Part shown: positions 1 through 9,435 of the stretch, in pieces
Layout of the letters: each line of letters starts with the position of its first letter
How positions within the stretch are numbered: position 1 is the stretch's first letter
Origin: Candidatus Poseidoniales archaeon
Lineage (GTDB): Archaea; Thermoplasmatota; Poseidoniia; Poseidoniales; Thalassarchaeaceae
Direction of reading: 5' to 3'
Length of the DNA stretch: 48,813 nucleotides
NCBI GenBank assembly: GCA_003602515.1
Contig: QQSB01000005.1
Location: 35,129-83,941 of the forward strand
The notes under the pieces: model-generated
The model's database searches: none
Seen by the model: the letters and a program-made list of their open reading frames with translations, nothing else
Told to the model about the DNA's origin: nothing
Made by a program: the position numbers and the translations under genes

Positions 1-125
1 GGCCACTACGTCTCCCCGCAGGGCGCAGCAGCCTCAACCACTTACCCTGATAGGCAATCTATCAGAGCGCACAAAGCAGGCTTGCGACCTGCCGATGGTA
101 TTTGAATAAGACGGGGGACTAGCCA
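1..125. other. Possible structured RNA or its 3' part, cut by the window start; identity unknown
   Basis: Non-coding stretch with perfect hairpin CTGATAG-GCAAT-CTATCAG (47-65), hairpin GCAGG-CTTGCGA-CCTGC (76-92), and possible outer pairing of GGC..GTC(T)CCCC (1-17) with GGGGGAC..GCC (~113-123). Confidence 0.3.
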
Positions 126-171
126 CATCGTACAATGAAGAACAATGGCGAAAAATGGCGAAATATTAGTG

Positions 172-381
172 TTATGGAGCGTCATTTATTCCGTATGGAA
201 TGTAGATTTTTTTTATAAACTGAGGGGCAAAATCAATTCCGTAGGGCAAAACAATTTCTATCTGACTGATGCCTTCTTGATAGTCCAAAGTATTTTGATT
301 ATGACCACAGGCAGGACAAATTCCGATTTGAACAAGCTCCATCCCGCAAACACCGCATGAAGTGTTGATTGGCTCTGCCAT
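172..381 (-). CDS. Small zinc-ribbon protein
   Basis: 69 aa ORF with CGVCG...CPACG zinc-ribbon knuckles; same strand and close to the downstream end of the transporter gene. Confidence 0.65.
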   Translation of the reverse strand: MAEPINTSCGVCGMELVQIGICPACGHNQNTLDYQEGISQIEIVLPYGIDFAPQFIKKIYIPYGINDAP

Positions 382-388
382 TCTTCAC

Positions 389-1996
389 TTACTCCAACTC
401 ATAATCAATTTTCGACTCTCTGGGAGGGGGCCCATAGATCATTGGCGTTAGCGATAAAGATGCTATCATCATAGCTCCAATGATAGCTGCCGGAATAAGG
501 CCATTGTCCCATTGTATTGCGTACCTGACTATACAGTAAACTGTAGCCAGTGCTACGCTCAGAAGCATGATTGGGTATCCTGTTTTGAAGAACCGATTGA
601 ATGATATGTCATAACCTGATTCCTCGGCTAGTCCGGCAGCGACCACGTTAGCAGATGCTCCGATTATTGTGCCGTTCCCCCCCAAGCAAGCCCCTAATGC
701 CAATGCCCAAGCTAGAGGGGCAAGTTCCAATCCCAATTCTGGATCTTCTGCTAGTTTGATTACGACCGGTACCATGGTAGCAGTGTATGGTATGTTGTCA
801 ATAAATGCAGAGGCGATAGCGGATACCCATAGCAGTAGAAGTACCGACACCATGAGTCGGTTTTGCTCTGAGGCTCCCTTTATGGTATCCGAAATTCCGT
901 CGGCTATAGTATCAATCATTCCCATGTTCTCAAGGCCATGAATCATTATGAACAAGCCTGCAAAGAAGATTATTGTTGTCCACTCAACCGCATCTAGTTG
1001 TTCCTCTACGCGATGTGGCGAAGTAACCAAGAGCATGAGGACAGCACCACCTATCGCTATTGTAGCGACTGTGAGGAGAGGATGGTGGAATGCAGAGTGT
1101 GCAAAGAAAGATACGATAACTAATGCTAAAATCGCACCTGATTTCTTTAGTAATTGGACATCCTTGATTCCATATCTAAGCCTCAGCAAATCGACGTTTC
1201 GATGTTTCTCCCCGGATAGCCCAGTAGATTCCAATTTGGATAAAAGCCAGAAGGAAGGTGCCATTGCTATTACCACTGCAGGTCCGACATGGATGATGAA
1301 ATCTATGAACGTGATTCCCTGATTTGCGATGCCCGTATCAGATAGAGCCTGTGAAGATAGTTGAGCGCCGATGATAATATTTGGAGGATCCCCGATTTGT
1401 GTTGCTGCCCCTCCGATATTAGAAAACATCACTTCTGCGATAATTAGTGGGACTGGTTCCAAGTCCAGGACCTTGGCTATCTGAATAGTAACTGGGACTA
1501 TCAGTAAAATTGTCGTTACATTGTCAAGGAATGCGGAAAATACAGCTGTTATCGTACAGAGTATAACTGAAAGTCTCCAAACAGAACCTCCACTAAGAGC
1601 ATAAGCCTGTACGGCAGCCCACTCGAAAATCCCTGTTTTTCCGAGTATGTCAACTATTACCATCATACCAATCAATAGCCCGATTGTTTCCTCGTCTATC
1701 CATGTCACGACTGTTCCGAGGTCCGGTCCGTCGCCGATCAGGTGTAGAGTCACAACAGCCGCCACCCCACCTAGAGCAGCAGCAAGAGCCCTATGCACGA
1801 CTTCGAAAATAATTAGCGTGTATACTGCGATTAGAATGGCGAAAGATGCAGGAACTGCCCAACTCGGCATCTCTGGCGGCTCCCATAACCCAGAAGGAGA
1901 GGAAGCAGCCAGGACAGAAGGAATGAAGATGGTTAGCAACAGAAGGAAATATGCGACAAAGGTAACCCTGCCCCGCACTGTCTCAGCGATGTTCAT
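389..1996 (-). CDS. Na+/H+ antiporter NhaD / ArsB-type permease (ion transporter superfamily)
   Basis: Many TM segments, 'NIGGAATQIGDPPNIIIG' signature and repeated 'AFIDNIPYTATMVPV' half. Start chosen at MNIAETVRG (1996), preceded by GGAGGG on the minus strand; the ORF is open to 2068. Confidence 0.88.
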   Translation of the reverse strand: MNIAETVRGRVTFVAYFLLLLTIFIPSVLAASSPSGLWEPPEMPSWAVPASFAILIAVYTLIIFEVVHRALAAALGGVAAVVTLHLIGDGPDLGTVVTWIDEETIGLLIGMMVIVDILGKTGIFEWAAVQAYALSGGSVWRLSVILCTITAVFSAFLDNVTTILLIVPVTIQIAKVLDLEPVPLIIAEVMFSNIGGAATQIGDPPNIIIGAQLSSQALSDTGIANQGITFIDFIIHVGPAVVIAMAPSFWLLSKLESTGLSGEKHRNVDLLRLRYGIKDVQLLKKSGAILALVIVSFFAHSAFHHPLLTVATIAIGGAVLMLLVTSPHRVEEQLDAVEWTTIIFFAGLFIMIHGLENMGMIDTIADGISDTIKGASEQNRLMVSVLLLLWVSAIASAFIDNIPYTATMVPVVIKLAEDPELGLELAPLAWALALGACLGGNGTIIGASANVVAAGLAEESGYDISFNRFFKTGYPIMLLSVALATVYCIVRYAIQWDNGLIPAAIIGAMMIASLSLTPMIYGPPPRESKIDYELE

Positions 1997-2155
1997 TGTG
2001 CATCCCTCCGATAAGCTGAATATGAGACTGCTGGCTACGGGCCCTGCAAAATACTTCGATATCGTCACTTTGAAAACTCTCTGGAGAGTGAGACTTTTCG
2101 GCGATAAATAGGGAAATATGTTACTAAAGGAAGATATCAGAAAAAGTAGTATTCT

Positions 2156-2446
2156 CTACTTGACAGACCAGAACACAGCAACGTTCCCTCTCTGGAAAAC
2201 CAGATTCGATCTGGTCAATTCGGCTAATTCTCTAAACAAGGAGTTTCTCTGTTGCCTATCAGATGTTGTTCCTTTGTTTGCCTTAACCTTGACGAGGTTC
2301 TTTCTTGATAGTTGATCTGAGAGTTCAGAGATTACCGACTCAGTGACCCCTATCCTTCCGATCCTTACGGAAACTTCCAGATCCTGACTCTTGGCCATAT
2401 TTATGATCCTTCTAGGGATATTTTCATTCAATATCTTGACCTCCAA
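2156..2446 (-). CDS. YhbY/CRM-domain RNA-binding protein
   Basis: 96 aa; 'RRIINMAKSQDLEVSVRIGRIGVTESVISELSDQLSRKNLVKVK' matches the CRM fold pattern. Confidence 0.8.
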   Translation of the reverse strand: MEVKILNENIPRRIINMAKSQDLEVSVRIGRIGVTESVISELSDQLSRKNLVKVKANKGTTSDRQQRNSLFRELAELTRSNLVFQRGNVAVFWSVK

Positions 2447-2777
2447 AATCAGGACCCTGGCGCATTGTCCTACCGCATTCTAGGCATGTAATAATCAGAA
2501 TCTTCGAAGAAATTCTGACTCTTGAGTTTACCCCTGGTGAAAGAGATTTTTTACAACTTCGGCAAATCCTCCTTCTTATCTTCGAAGCCGGCCTAACGCC
2601 GTGCTTCTTTCCTATTGCGATAATTTGCCTCGCAGCACTATCTGCAATCTGAACATACTCTCCAAGGTTGCTCTCAAAAGATTGAGATAGATGTCTGATG
2701 GCTGATTCTGCATCGTTCATTCTTTCCGACCTGCGTCTCCTAGAACGTCTGCCTCTTCCAACCATTGTCCACCTCAT
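2424..2777 (-). CDS. rnp4: Ribonuclease P protein component 4 (Rpr2/Rpp21/Snm1 family)
   Basis: Basic protein with 'RIRRRICRSCKKSLSPGVNSRVRISSKILIITCLECGRTMRQ' zinc-ribbon core; adjacent to the CRM gene. An alternative start lies at 2765. Confidence 0.85.
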   Translation of the reverse strand: MRWTMVGRGRRSRRRRSERMNDAESAIRHLSQSFESNLGEYVQIADSAARQIIAIGKKHGVRPASKIRRRICRSCKKSLSPGVNSRVRISSKILIITCLECGRTMRQGPDFGGQDIE

Positions 2778-3397
2778 AGATTTCTTACAGCATTTGCGAC
2801 GGATTGGCTAACTTCCTGAATTGTTCCGGTTCCGTCTACAGTGGATAGGATCCCCATGTTGCCATACCAGTCCCCAAGAGGCTTTGTCTGATTATGATAG
2901 GCAGCTAGGCGCATTCTGACTGTTTCCTCATTGTCGTCCTTTCTCTGGACGAGTCTGTTCGATAGTTCTGGCGGGGGTGGTTTGAATGAAACATGGTAGA
3001 TCTCGCCCGTTTCGGGGTCCATCCTCCTTCCGACGATTCTGTTGACGATGTCTTCATCTGGGACCGCTATTGATATCACAGCAGAAACCTCGGTTATCTC
3101 CGAGAGTGCTTCCGCCTGGGGGATTGTTCTTGGGAAGCCATCGAAGAGCACACCATTTGATGCGTCCGATTCACTCAACCTATCCTTGATCAGTCCGATG
3201 ATAACCTGATCGGGGACAAGTTTCCCTGCTTCCATGTACTCCCTTGCTTCCAAGCCAAGTTCGGTACCTTGAGAAACGGCAGAACGTAGCATGTCGCCGG
3301 TGGAAATCTGAGGTTTTCCCGTCATCTCTACGATTATTTCTGCCTGGGTACCCTTGCCGGCACCGGGCGGTCCGAACAACACAATTGATCCCATCAT
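2774..3397 (-). CDS. adk: Adenylate kinase
   Basis: P-loop 'IVLFGPPGAGKGTQAE', 'ISTGDMLR', 'LFDGFPRTIPQAEAL', LID 'GRRMDPETGEIYH'. Confidence 0.95.
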   Translation of the reverse strand: MMGSIVLFGPPGAGKGTQAEIIVEMTGKPQISTGDMLRSAVSQGTELGLEAREYMEAGKLVPDQVIIGLIKDRLSESDASNGVLFDGFPRTIPQAEALSEITEVSAVISIAVPDEDIVNRIVGRRMDPETGEIYHVSFKPPPPELSNRLVQRKDDNEETVRMRLAAYHNQTKPLGDWYGNMGILSTVDGTGTIQEVSQSVANAVRNL

Positions 3398-3436
3398 GGC
3401 CGATGGGCGTGGGATGGTACAGAAAAATGAACCGCT

Positions 3437-6400
3437 CTAGGGTCCGTTCTGCTCCCACCAAAGATGACCATATGCTACCCACTGGTCCATTGTCCACCCG
3501 TCCGGGAGTCCGGTCAGGGGGAGGGGGAGTGCACCCTCTGGGACTTGGTGGGTGGGTAATGTCGGGATTGTGGACTGTAAGGCATCTTCAATTTCCCCAG
3601 TAGAGACCTCTCCGGTTACCACGTCACCCGTGGTTGATGTGTCCATTGCAGCGGCCCTCCTCTCTTCCTTTGTCCCTGCTTGGAGGGCTGAACCACGGGG
3701 GATCAGTTCCTCTTCGGATCCAACCGGTTGGAACTCTTGTCTTGCCCTGATGCCAAAGGATATCATGCCCGCCAGAAGGGCGAAGAATACTATTGCAATT
3801 GTCCATGCAGGGAGTCCCAGTGATTCAAAAATTCCGGAGATTCCTCCGCTATTGGATGACTTGGCCTTGCTGATATCGATGGTCAATGATGCCTGGGTAA
3901 CCGTGACTTGCTCTCCTTCTGATGTTGAGTTTGCAAATATCTGCAGTTGGTTGAGTCCGTCTTCGGCAGATTTTCGTGGCTTGACGGTAACCGTGATTTC
4001 AGCGTTTTCGCCGGAGCCGAGTTCTCCTATCGAAGATGGTTCGAATGTAATGGACCACCCATCCAAACCACCGTAATCTAGCAATACGCCCGAAGGGGAG
4101 TTGCCACGATTATGTACTTGCAAAGTGAATGTGGACTCTGTCCCCTCGGAAACTCCCTGCAAGCTTGCAGAGCCGGACTGTACATCTATCCACACGGATG
4201 GCAGCACCGAGACCTCCAGCTCAACGGTAATTGTTTCCTTGGAAAGGCTTGGAGATGTTGATTCGATAATTACGGGGACCTTCTCAGATAGGGTACCCAC
4301 TGGGGTTCCACTGGGCAGTTGGAGGCCAATGGTGATAATTGAGTCCCTATTCATGTCCATAGTGAATGTTTTTCCTGTCAAGAAGCCGCCGGACCACCCA
4401 TCTGGGAGGGTGCCCATTGTTAGATCAATTAGCAGAGGGACATTGCCTGAGTTGTGAAGGAAAATATTGGAGTTACCATCTCGGCCCAGTGCGATTGAGA
4501 ACCCATCTTCGCTCTCCACATCTAGTGTGGTAATTTCCCTAACTTCCAATACAGTGGCATTAGTGACCACAGTATCTCCCAAAGTGGTTTTGACCGTGAT
4601 CGTGTTTCTATCGCCCCTTTCTGCTGCAAGTGGGACTATGGTGCGTACTATCAATCTGGACTCGTCTCCCGGTTCTACTACCAATTCAGCATTGGTTTCT
4701 TCACCGGTTGGGGGTTCGTCATCGAATAGGTATACTTGTATTGGCCAAGTATTAGTTGAGGAGAGTGCTCTAACCTGGAAATTGAGTGGCACGTTTCCTC
4801 GATTAGAAATCGATAGTATTGTAGTGACGGTTTCTCCGTTCAGAACAGCTCTGGAATCGGATATGGCTACCGGACCGAACTCGATGCCGTTAGAGTCTGA
4901 AATTTGGGTACTGAAGTGCGTACTCTCCAGAACTTCAACCTCGGCTGTCTCTACTGTGAATAGGGTGGGGTCGTTTACTGAAGTGGTGATGCAGGTGACC
5001 TGGTTCGTATCCCCTGCAGATAAACCAGAAGATGCTGGGGGCACTTTGACGCGAATCTGCACTGGTACGAATTGGAGTCTGCTAAGTGGGCCAATTGTGA
5101 TTTCAGAAGATTGGCTGCTTCCGACATGGACAATCCAACGGTCGGATGTCTCACAAGAAATGCTGTATTCTGTAGGCCCGTTTCCTATATTTTTGACTGA
5201 CAGCGTGAAAAGGGCGAAGGTGTTTGGCTCGGAACCCAGACTCTCGGTTCCTGCCGGGATCGTGAATAGCCCCTCTACGCGATCAATGTCGACTGAAAGG
5301 CGTATGGAATGGAAGATAGTTGGCGACATCTTGTCCCTCAGGGTGACGTCGGTAACGAATAATCCGGGGAGGGCAAATCTGCTTTCTAAATCTGCATCTT
5401 CATCCGTCAGATTCAGTGAAATTATCACTCTGTCCCCCTCATCTCCGAATGGTGAGAGGACCCAAGGCCCGACCTCACTTAGCGAACGTGACCACTCGTC
5501 CTGTGGAGAATTCATTATTCCGGAGTCGCCAATTACTTGTACGGCAGATGTTGAGATTTCGACTGTTATCTCAGATGTCCCCTCATTCAAGAGCTCAAGT
5601 TGGAATTCGGCCCAACTTACTTGGCTTGGATCGATGTTCTGATACTTAGCGGATTCTAATTCCTGGAAGTCAGAGGGATGGGAACCGTCATCCATCAGAG
5701 GAGTGATTCTGACGCCAATCTCAGTTACATCCAATTCCAGATCATACACGTTGTTATTTATCCCGGAGATTTCATCATTCAGTTCGAGGATTTCAGAGAA
5801 GTAATCAAGGGTGAGTCTGACAACGTGTGAGCCGGTTGTTGAGAAAGAATGGTATATCGAAAATGTCTCAATTCCCCCTCCTACAAGTGATGGCATCGAA
5901 TAGACCCCAATCTCGGACCCGTCAGTAATGTCCTGAAGAGAAATTGAGTATTCCCCTGTTGGTGCTGATGCTTGATTAATCCAAGAAAGTTGCATGGAGA
6001 TTGTATCTCCCTTCAGAGGACTGGATTCGGAGGTGAAGATGGAGTTCGGTACCACTGTCAGATCTGCCTCCTGGCGTTCTTCTGCTACCGCAGATAAGAC
6101 CAGTGAGAAGTCTTGAACGAAACCGCCCGCATGCCCGACCTGGATAGACCAGAGTCCTGATTGAGAAGATGGAAGACGTACCCTCTCGAGATTGTTCAGT
6201 TGATCACTGGGACCTGCCGTCTGACTTATTCCGTTTGCAAAGTTATTCCCCCTGTAAACTTCTCCGGTCGGAGAGGTTACTACAAGGTCTAGATTGTTTA
6301 CAAGGCGGCTTGCATTCTGATCTGCGGAGGCAGAGCCCTCCTTGTCGTTCCATGCAAGAGTTACGTCGATTCCGCTACCTCCAGAAACGTCAAATGTGTA

Positions 6401-8203
6401 GATGAAACTATGGCCTGGCATTAGTTGTCTTCCCTGATCATAGAATACGGACTGATTCACCCCGTTACTTTTCGGTAAGAGACTATTTGAGATATTCAGT
6501 TGCCCCCAGCCCTCTCGAGAGTTGGGTATGTTCTGAACACCGATATCATCAGCCCCGTTAACCAGTAATGCCCTGATAAGGTCGGATCCGGGGGCCGCCA
6601 TTCCAACCTCCTCTCTCAGGAATTCCCTTGCCATAGCAGAAGCTCCTGCAACGACAGAGGTTGACATCGAGCTTCCATTAAGTGTCATGTACAAAGGTGT
6701 GAATCCATCTGAATGAAGAGAGTTTGAGCAGTTACCGCCTGAGGCAAGGTCCGCCTCTTGGGCTCGAGCAGAACAGATCATCACGCCCGGTGCAACCAAA
6801 TCTGGCTTAATTCTGCCATCTGAAGTCGGACCAGAAGATGACTCATTGAAGACCTGACCAACAGGGTCGGATCCAAAGGCTCCTGTGGTCGAGGCTCCGA
6901 CGGAAAGGGCGTTTTTTGCAGTGCTTGGAGATGTGACTCCTGAAATTCCCATATCACCTGCAGAAAAAATCACTAGGAATTCAGGGTAGTCATTTGTAAA
7001 CCAATCAATCGATCGGGAGTCAGAGGTATATTCTCCAACTAGGCTTTCACTGCCCCAACTATTTGTGTGAATGTATGCGTCATTCAGTAGTGAGTGCTCG
7101 AACATTTCGTACAGCGAACCCCATCTTGCCAAAATTCCTGAACTATCAACTTCTAATTGGTAAAAGTGGAAAGTGGCTTGGGGAACGATTCCAGTGGAGT
7201 TTGAGTCTCCAGAACCATCTCCCAAAAGTGTCGATGTGACATGTGTTCCGTGTCCGCTGTTTGAATCCGCTCCAGAATTATCTGGCCCAAATAAATTGAA
7301 AACCGGGCTCCTGAGCCTTCCATCAAAGTCACCATGATCTGCGTCTAGTCCAGTATCGGAAATTCCGATTACTTCTCCGTTTCCTGTTAGGTTGGCTCCA
7401 GAAATTGTTCTAGCAAATTCTGCACCTGAAATAATGCTAGCATTTGAGTTCTGGATAGATAGAACCGGCCCAGGTTCAACTCTAGCAATCCTGTAATCGG
7501 ATGCTAACGAAATAATCAATGAGGGTTTGGCAGATTTTATCTGGCATATGTGGGAGTCGCATTGGAAAGATTCGAATTGAATACCAACCAATTCATTGAT
7601 TTCCTGATTTAGTTCGATGGCATCCTCTGGTGAATTTGATGGAGAAGGAGTGACGTCCAGGTCAATTAGAGAGTCTTCAAACTGCATTAACGTTAGTAAC
7701 GAGTTAGATATCTTCCATGTTGATGGCATTGGGCCGGCCCAGCGAACCTGAGGCAGGTTCTTTACTCGTGATATTTCTGAATCTGAGGCCTCTCCTGAGA
7801 GGCTGATAACTACGGAATCATCCGGCATATGGTCAATTATTTCAATTCCAATGGAAAGGAGTTCGTTCTCCAATTCAAACAAGTCTTGACTAATGGACTG
7901 GACAATATGCAATCTGGAATCATAGGGCCTTTGTAAGCCAATTATCTGCCATGGACCTAGGGGTATTTGTTGATCAAGGGGGTCTGAAGTACCGAAAGGT
8001 GAGTGAATCTTTCCGGATGATTCCGAGATTTGATAATCGCTAGAAATTGGATTTTCGAACGCGGCCCATGTTTTCTCTACAGGGGCATCGGAGGACCGAG
8101 GAAGGGGTTCTTCTTCGAACATAGTTTCTTCAGAAAAAGAATGAGCAAAAGTAGAGAACAAAAAGAGAGCAATGACTGAACAAACTGATTTTGTAGAAGT
8201 CAT
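3437..8203 (-). CDS. Giant membrane-anchored subtilisin-like (S8) serine protease
   Basis: Signal peptide; triad segments 'GISDTGLDADHGDF', 'SGHGTHVTS', 'NGSSMSTSVVAGASAM'; long Ig/CARDB-like beta region; one TM 'AWTIAIVFFALLAGMISFGI' and a cytoplasmic tail ending 'LPDGWTMDQWVAYGHLWWEQNGP'. Confidence 0.9.
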   Translation of the reverse strand: MTSTKSVCSVIALFLFSTFAHSFSEETMFEEEPLPRSSDAPVEKTWAAFENPISSDYQISESSGKIHSPFGTSDPLDQQIPLGPWQIIGLQRPYDSRLHIVQSISQDLFELENELLSIGIEIIDHMPDDSVVISLSGEASDSEISRVKNLPQVRWAGPMPSTWKISNSLLTLMQFEDSLIDLDVTPSPSNSPEDAIELNQEINELVGIQFESFQCDSHICQIKSAKPSLIISLASDYRIARVEPGPVLSIQNSNASIISGAEFARTISGANLTGNGEVIGISDTGLDADHGDFDGRLRSPVFNLFGPDNSGADSNSGHGTHVTSTLLGDGSGDSNSTGIVPQATFHFYQLEVDSSGILARWGSLYEMFEHSLLNDAYIHTNSWGSESLVGEYTSDSRSIDWFTNDYPEFLVIFSAGDMGISGVTSPSTAKNALSVGASTTGAFGSDPVGQVFNESSSGPTSDGRIKPDLVAPGVMICSARAQEADLASGGNCSNSLHSDGFTPLYMTLNGSSMSTSVVAGASAMAREFLREEVGMAAPGSDLIRALLVNGADDIGVQNIPNSREGWGQLNISNSLLPKSNGVNQSVFYDQGRQLMPGHSFIYTFDVSGGSGIDVTLAWNDKEGSASADQNASRLVNNLDLVVTSPTGEVYRGNNFANGISQTAGPSDQLNNLERVRLPSSQSGLWSIQVGHAGGFVQDFSLVLSAVAEERQEADLTVVPNSIFTSESSPLKGDTISMQLSWINQASAPTGEYSISLQDITDGSEIGVYSMPSLVGGGIETFSIYHSFSTTGSHVVRLTLDYFSEILELNDEISGINNNVYDLELDVTEIGVRITPLMDDGSHPSDFQELESAKYQNIDPSQVSWAEFQLELLNEGTSEITVEISTSAVQVIGDSGIMNSPQDEWSRSLSEVGPWVLSPFGDEGDRVIISLNLTDEDADLESRFALPGLFVTDVTLRDKMSPTIFHSIRLSVDIDRVEGLFTIPAGTESLGSEPNTFALFTLSVKNIGNGPTEYSISCETSDRWIVHVGSSQSSEITIGPLSRLQFVPVQIRVKVPPASSGLSAGDTNQVTCITTSVNDPTLFTVETAEVEVLESTHFSTQISDSNGIEFGPVAISDSRAVLNGETVTTILSISNRGNVPLNFQVRALSSTNTWPIQVYLFDDEPPTGEETNAELVVEPGDESRLIVRTIVPLAAERGDRNTITVKTTLGDTVVTNATVLEVREITTLDVESEDGFSIALGRDGNSNIFLHNSGNVPLLIDLTMGTLPDGWSGGFLTGKTFTMDMNRDSIITIGLQLPSGTPVGTLSEKVPVIIESTSPSLSKETITVELEVSVLPSVWIDVQSGSASLQGVSEGTESTFTLQVHNRGNSPSGVLLDYGGLDGWSITFEPSSIGELGSGENAEITVTVKPRKSAEDGLNQLQIFANSTSEGEQVTVTQASLTIDISKAKSSNSGGISGIFESLGLPAWTIAIVFFALLAGMISFGIRARQEFQPVGSEEELIPRGSALQAGTKEERRAAAMDTSTTGDVVTGEVSTGEIEDALQSTIPTLPTHQVPEGALPLPLTGLPDGWTMDQWVAYGHLWWEQNGP

Positions 8204-8265
8204 TCGTCGCTCCGAGACTAGATTCTCTTTTGACTATTGACACTATGCGATTGAAATTAGATACA

Positions 8266-9306
8266 CTATGTGGAGTAATATTGGCTGATTGATTCGTCCG
8301 TCTTTGCTACGGACTTTCGCCAGTCTCCCTCGACTCCCATCAGTGCTCTGATGCAATCAACATTCTCGGGGATCACATCGCTCTCTTGGTGAATTGCTTG
8401 GAAATAGTAGAGTCGGTCTCCGACTAGTTTTACTCCGTCTTCCCAAACGAAGATTTCATGCAAATCTCCCCACTTCCTTCCTATATCCCTAGCCATCTCC
8501 ATTACTTCGGCGGTAGTCGGAATTCTGTCCTCTAACCCATTCATGATAATTACTCGTGGAGTATCTGTCCACATTTGTAATATCGAATCTGTGGTCAGCC
8601 CATGTCCACTAGGTAAATCGGCGATGATGCTGTGGACATGCATTATTGTTGTTGGGACGGCTACAGCTAGACTGTTTATCTCAATCTGAGGTTTAACTGT
8701 CATTACATCTGGACCATGATGGCTTGGAACTTTCAGGACGGGTTTAATCGCGTTTATTGGTCCCTTTCCGGAATCTCCTGGATCTGCGGCTCTCCTGATC
8801 ATTGTACATTCAACCTTCAATGACCCACAGTGCTCGAAAAGAGGGACTAAGGTTCGAGACAGGCCTGTCGTATTACAAGAAACGACCCTAGTACCAATTG
8901 CATTCATATTCTCTGAGTGATTAGCCGATGAAGTATAAGACAGGCCGGTTAATTCATGCTTTTCTCCCCCTTGAAAGATGTACTTGATTCCTGCAGTCTT
9001 GTATTTCTCAAGATTCTCTGCTCCTAACTTTCCTGGAGCGCAATCTACAACGATATCGGAAATAGCGAGTAAATCAGAAAGACCTCCGGAGCAAGAGTAA
9101 CCCTTCTTTGAAAACTGTTCGATCCGAGTATCATCATCAAATGTGCAGTAGAGAGGGAAACCCTTCTTGATTGCTAGTTCGCATCCAAAACTTGGACCAG
9201 TTTTTGTTACTCCTGAAACTTCCATATCTTCTTGGGCGTCTATAGCGTCTGCGACGCGCTTCCCTATAGTTCCAAAACCGTTTATTGCTACCTTTATGGT
9301 TCCCAT
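8266..9306 (-). CDS. gap: Type II (archaeal) glyceraldehyde-3-phosphate dehydrogenase
   Basis: 'IKVAINGFGTIGKRVADAI', 'VSCNTTGLSRTL', 'IRRAADPGDSGKGPINAI'. Start set at MGTIKVAING (9306); the ORF is open to 9387. Confidence 0.93.
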   Translation of the reverse strand: MGTIKVAINGFGTIGKRVADAIDAQEDMEVSGVTKTGPSFGCELAIKKGFPLYCTFDDDTRIEQFSKKGYSCSGGLSDLLAISDIVVDCAPGKLGAENLEKYKTAGIKYIFQGGEKHELTGLSYTSSANHSENMNAIGTRVVSCNTTGLSRTLVPLFEHCGSLKVECTMIRRAADPGDSGKGPINAIKPVLKVPSHHGPDVMTVKPQIEINSLAVAVPTTIMHVHSIIADLPSGHGLTTDSILQMWTDTPRVIIMNGLEDRIPTTAEVMEMARDIGRKWGDLHEIFVWEDGVKLVGDRLYYFQAIHQESDVIPENVDCIRALMGVEGDWRKSVAKTDESISQYYST

Positions 9307-9435
9307 TTTCAAATCCCCATGTCTTTGCCTTTGCACAATCGACGTCTGAAGGATGCCTATGAACATAGCGAATTCGGCAAGAGTCAATAATGAGTCGCCT
9401 CTTTCTGGATACTACAGTAATGCGGGGGTAGTGGT

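Noticed and set aside
1-125. Reading the edge sequence as SSU rRNA, SRP RNA or tRNA
   Set aside because: Only short strings (GGGCGCAGCAG, GCAGC) resemble rRNA/SRP. Hairpin order does not fit SRP helix 8/5, and the 7-nt loop CTTGCGA is not a T-loop.
145-360. 71-aa plus-strand ORF
   Set aside because: Overlaps the minus-strand zinc-ribbon ORF, which has paired CxxC motifs and better genomic context.
4467-5642. 391-aa plus-strand ORF
   Set aside because: Antisense to the S8 protease gene, low-complexity Ser/Val-rich translation, no recognizable domain; a shadow ORF.
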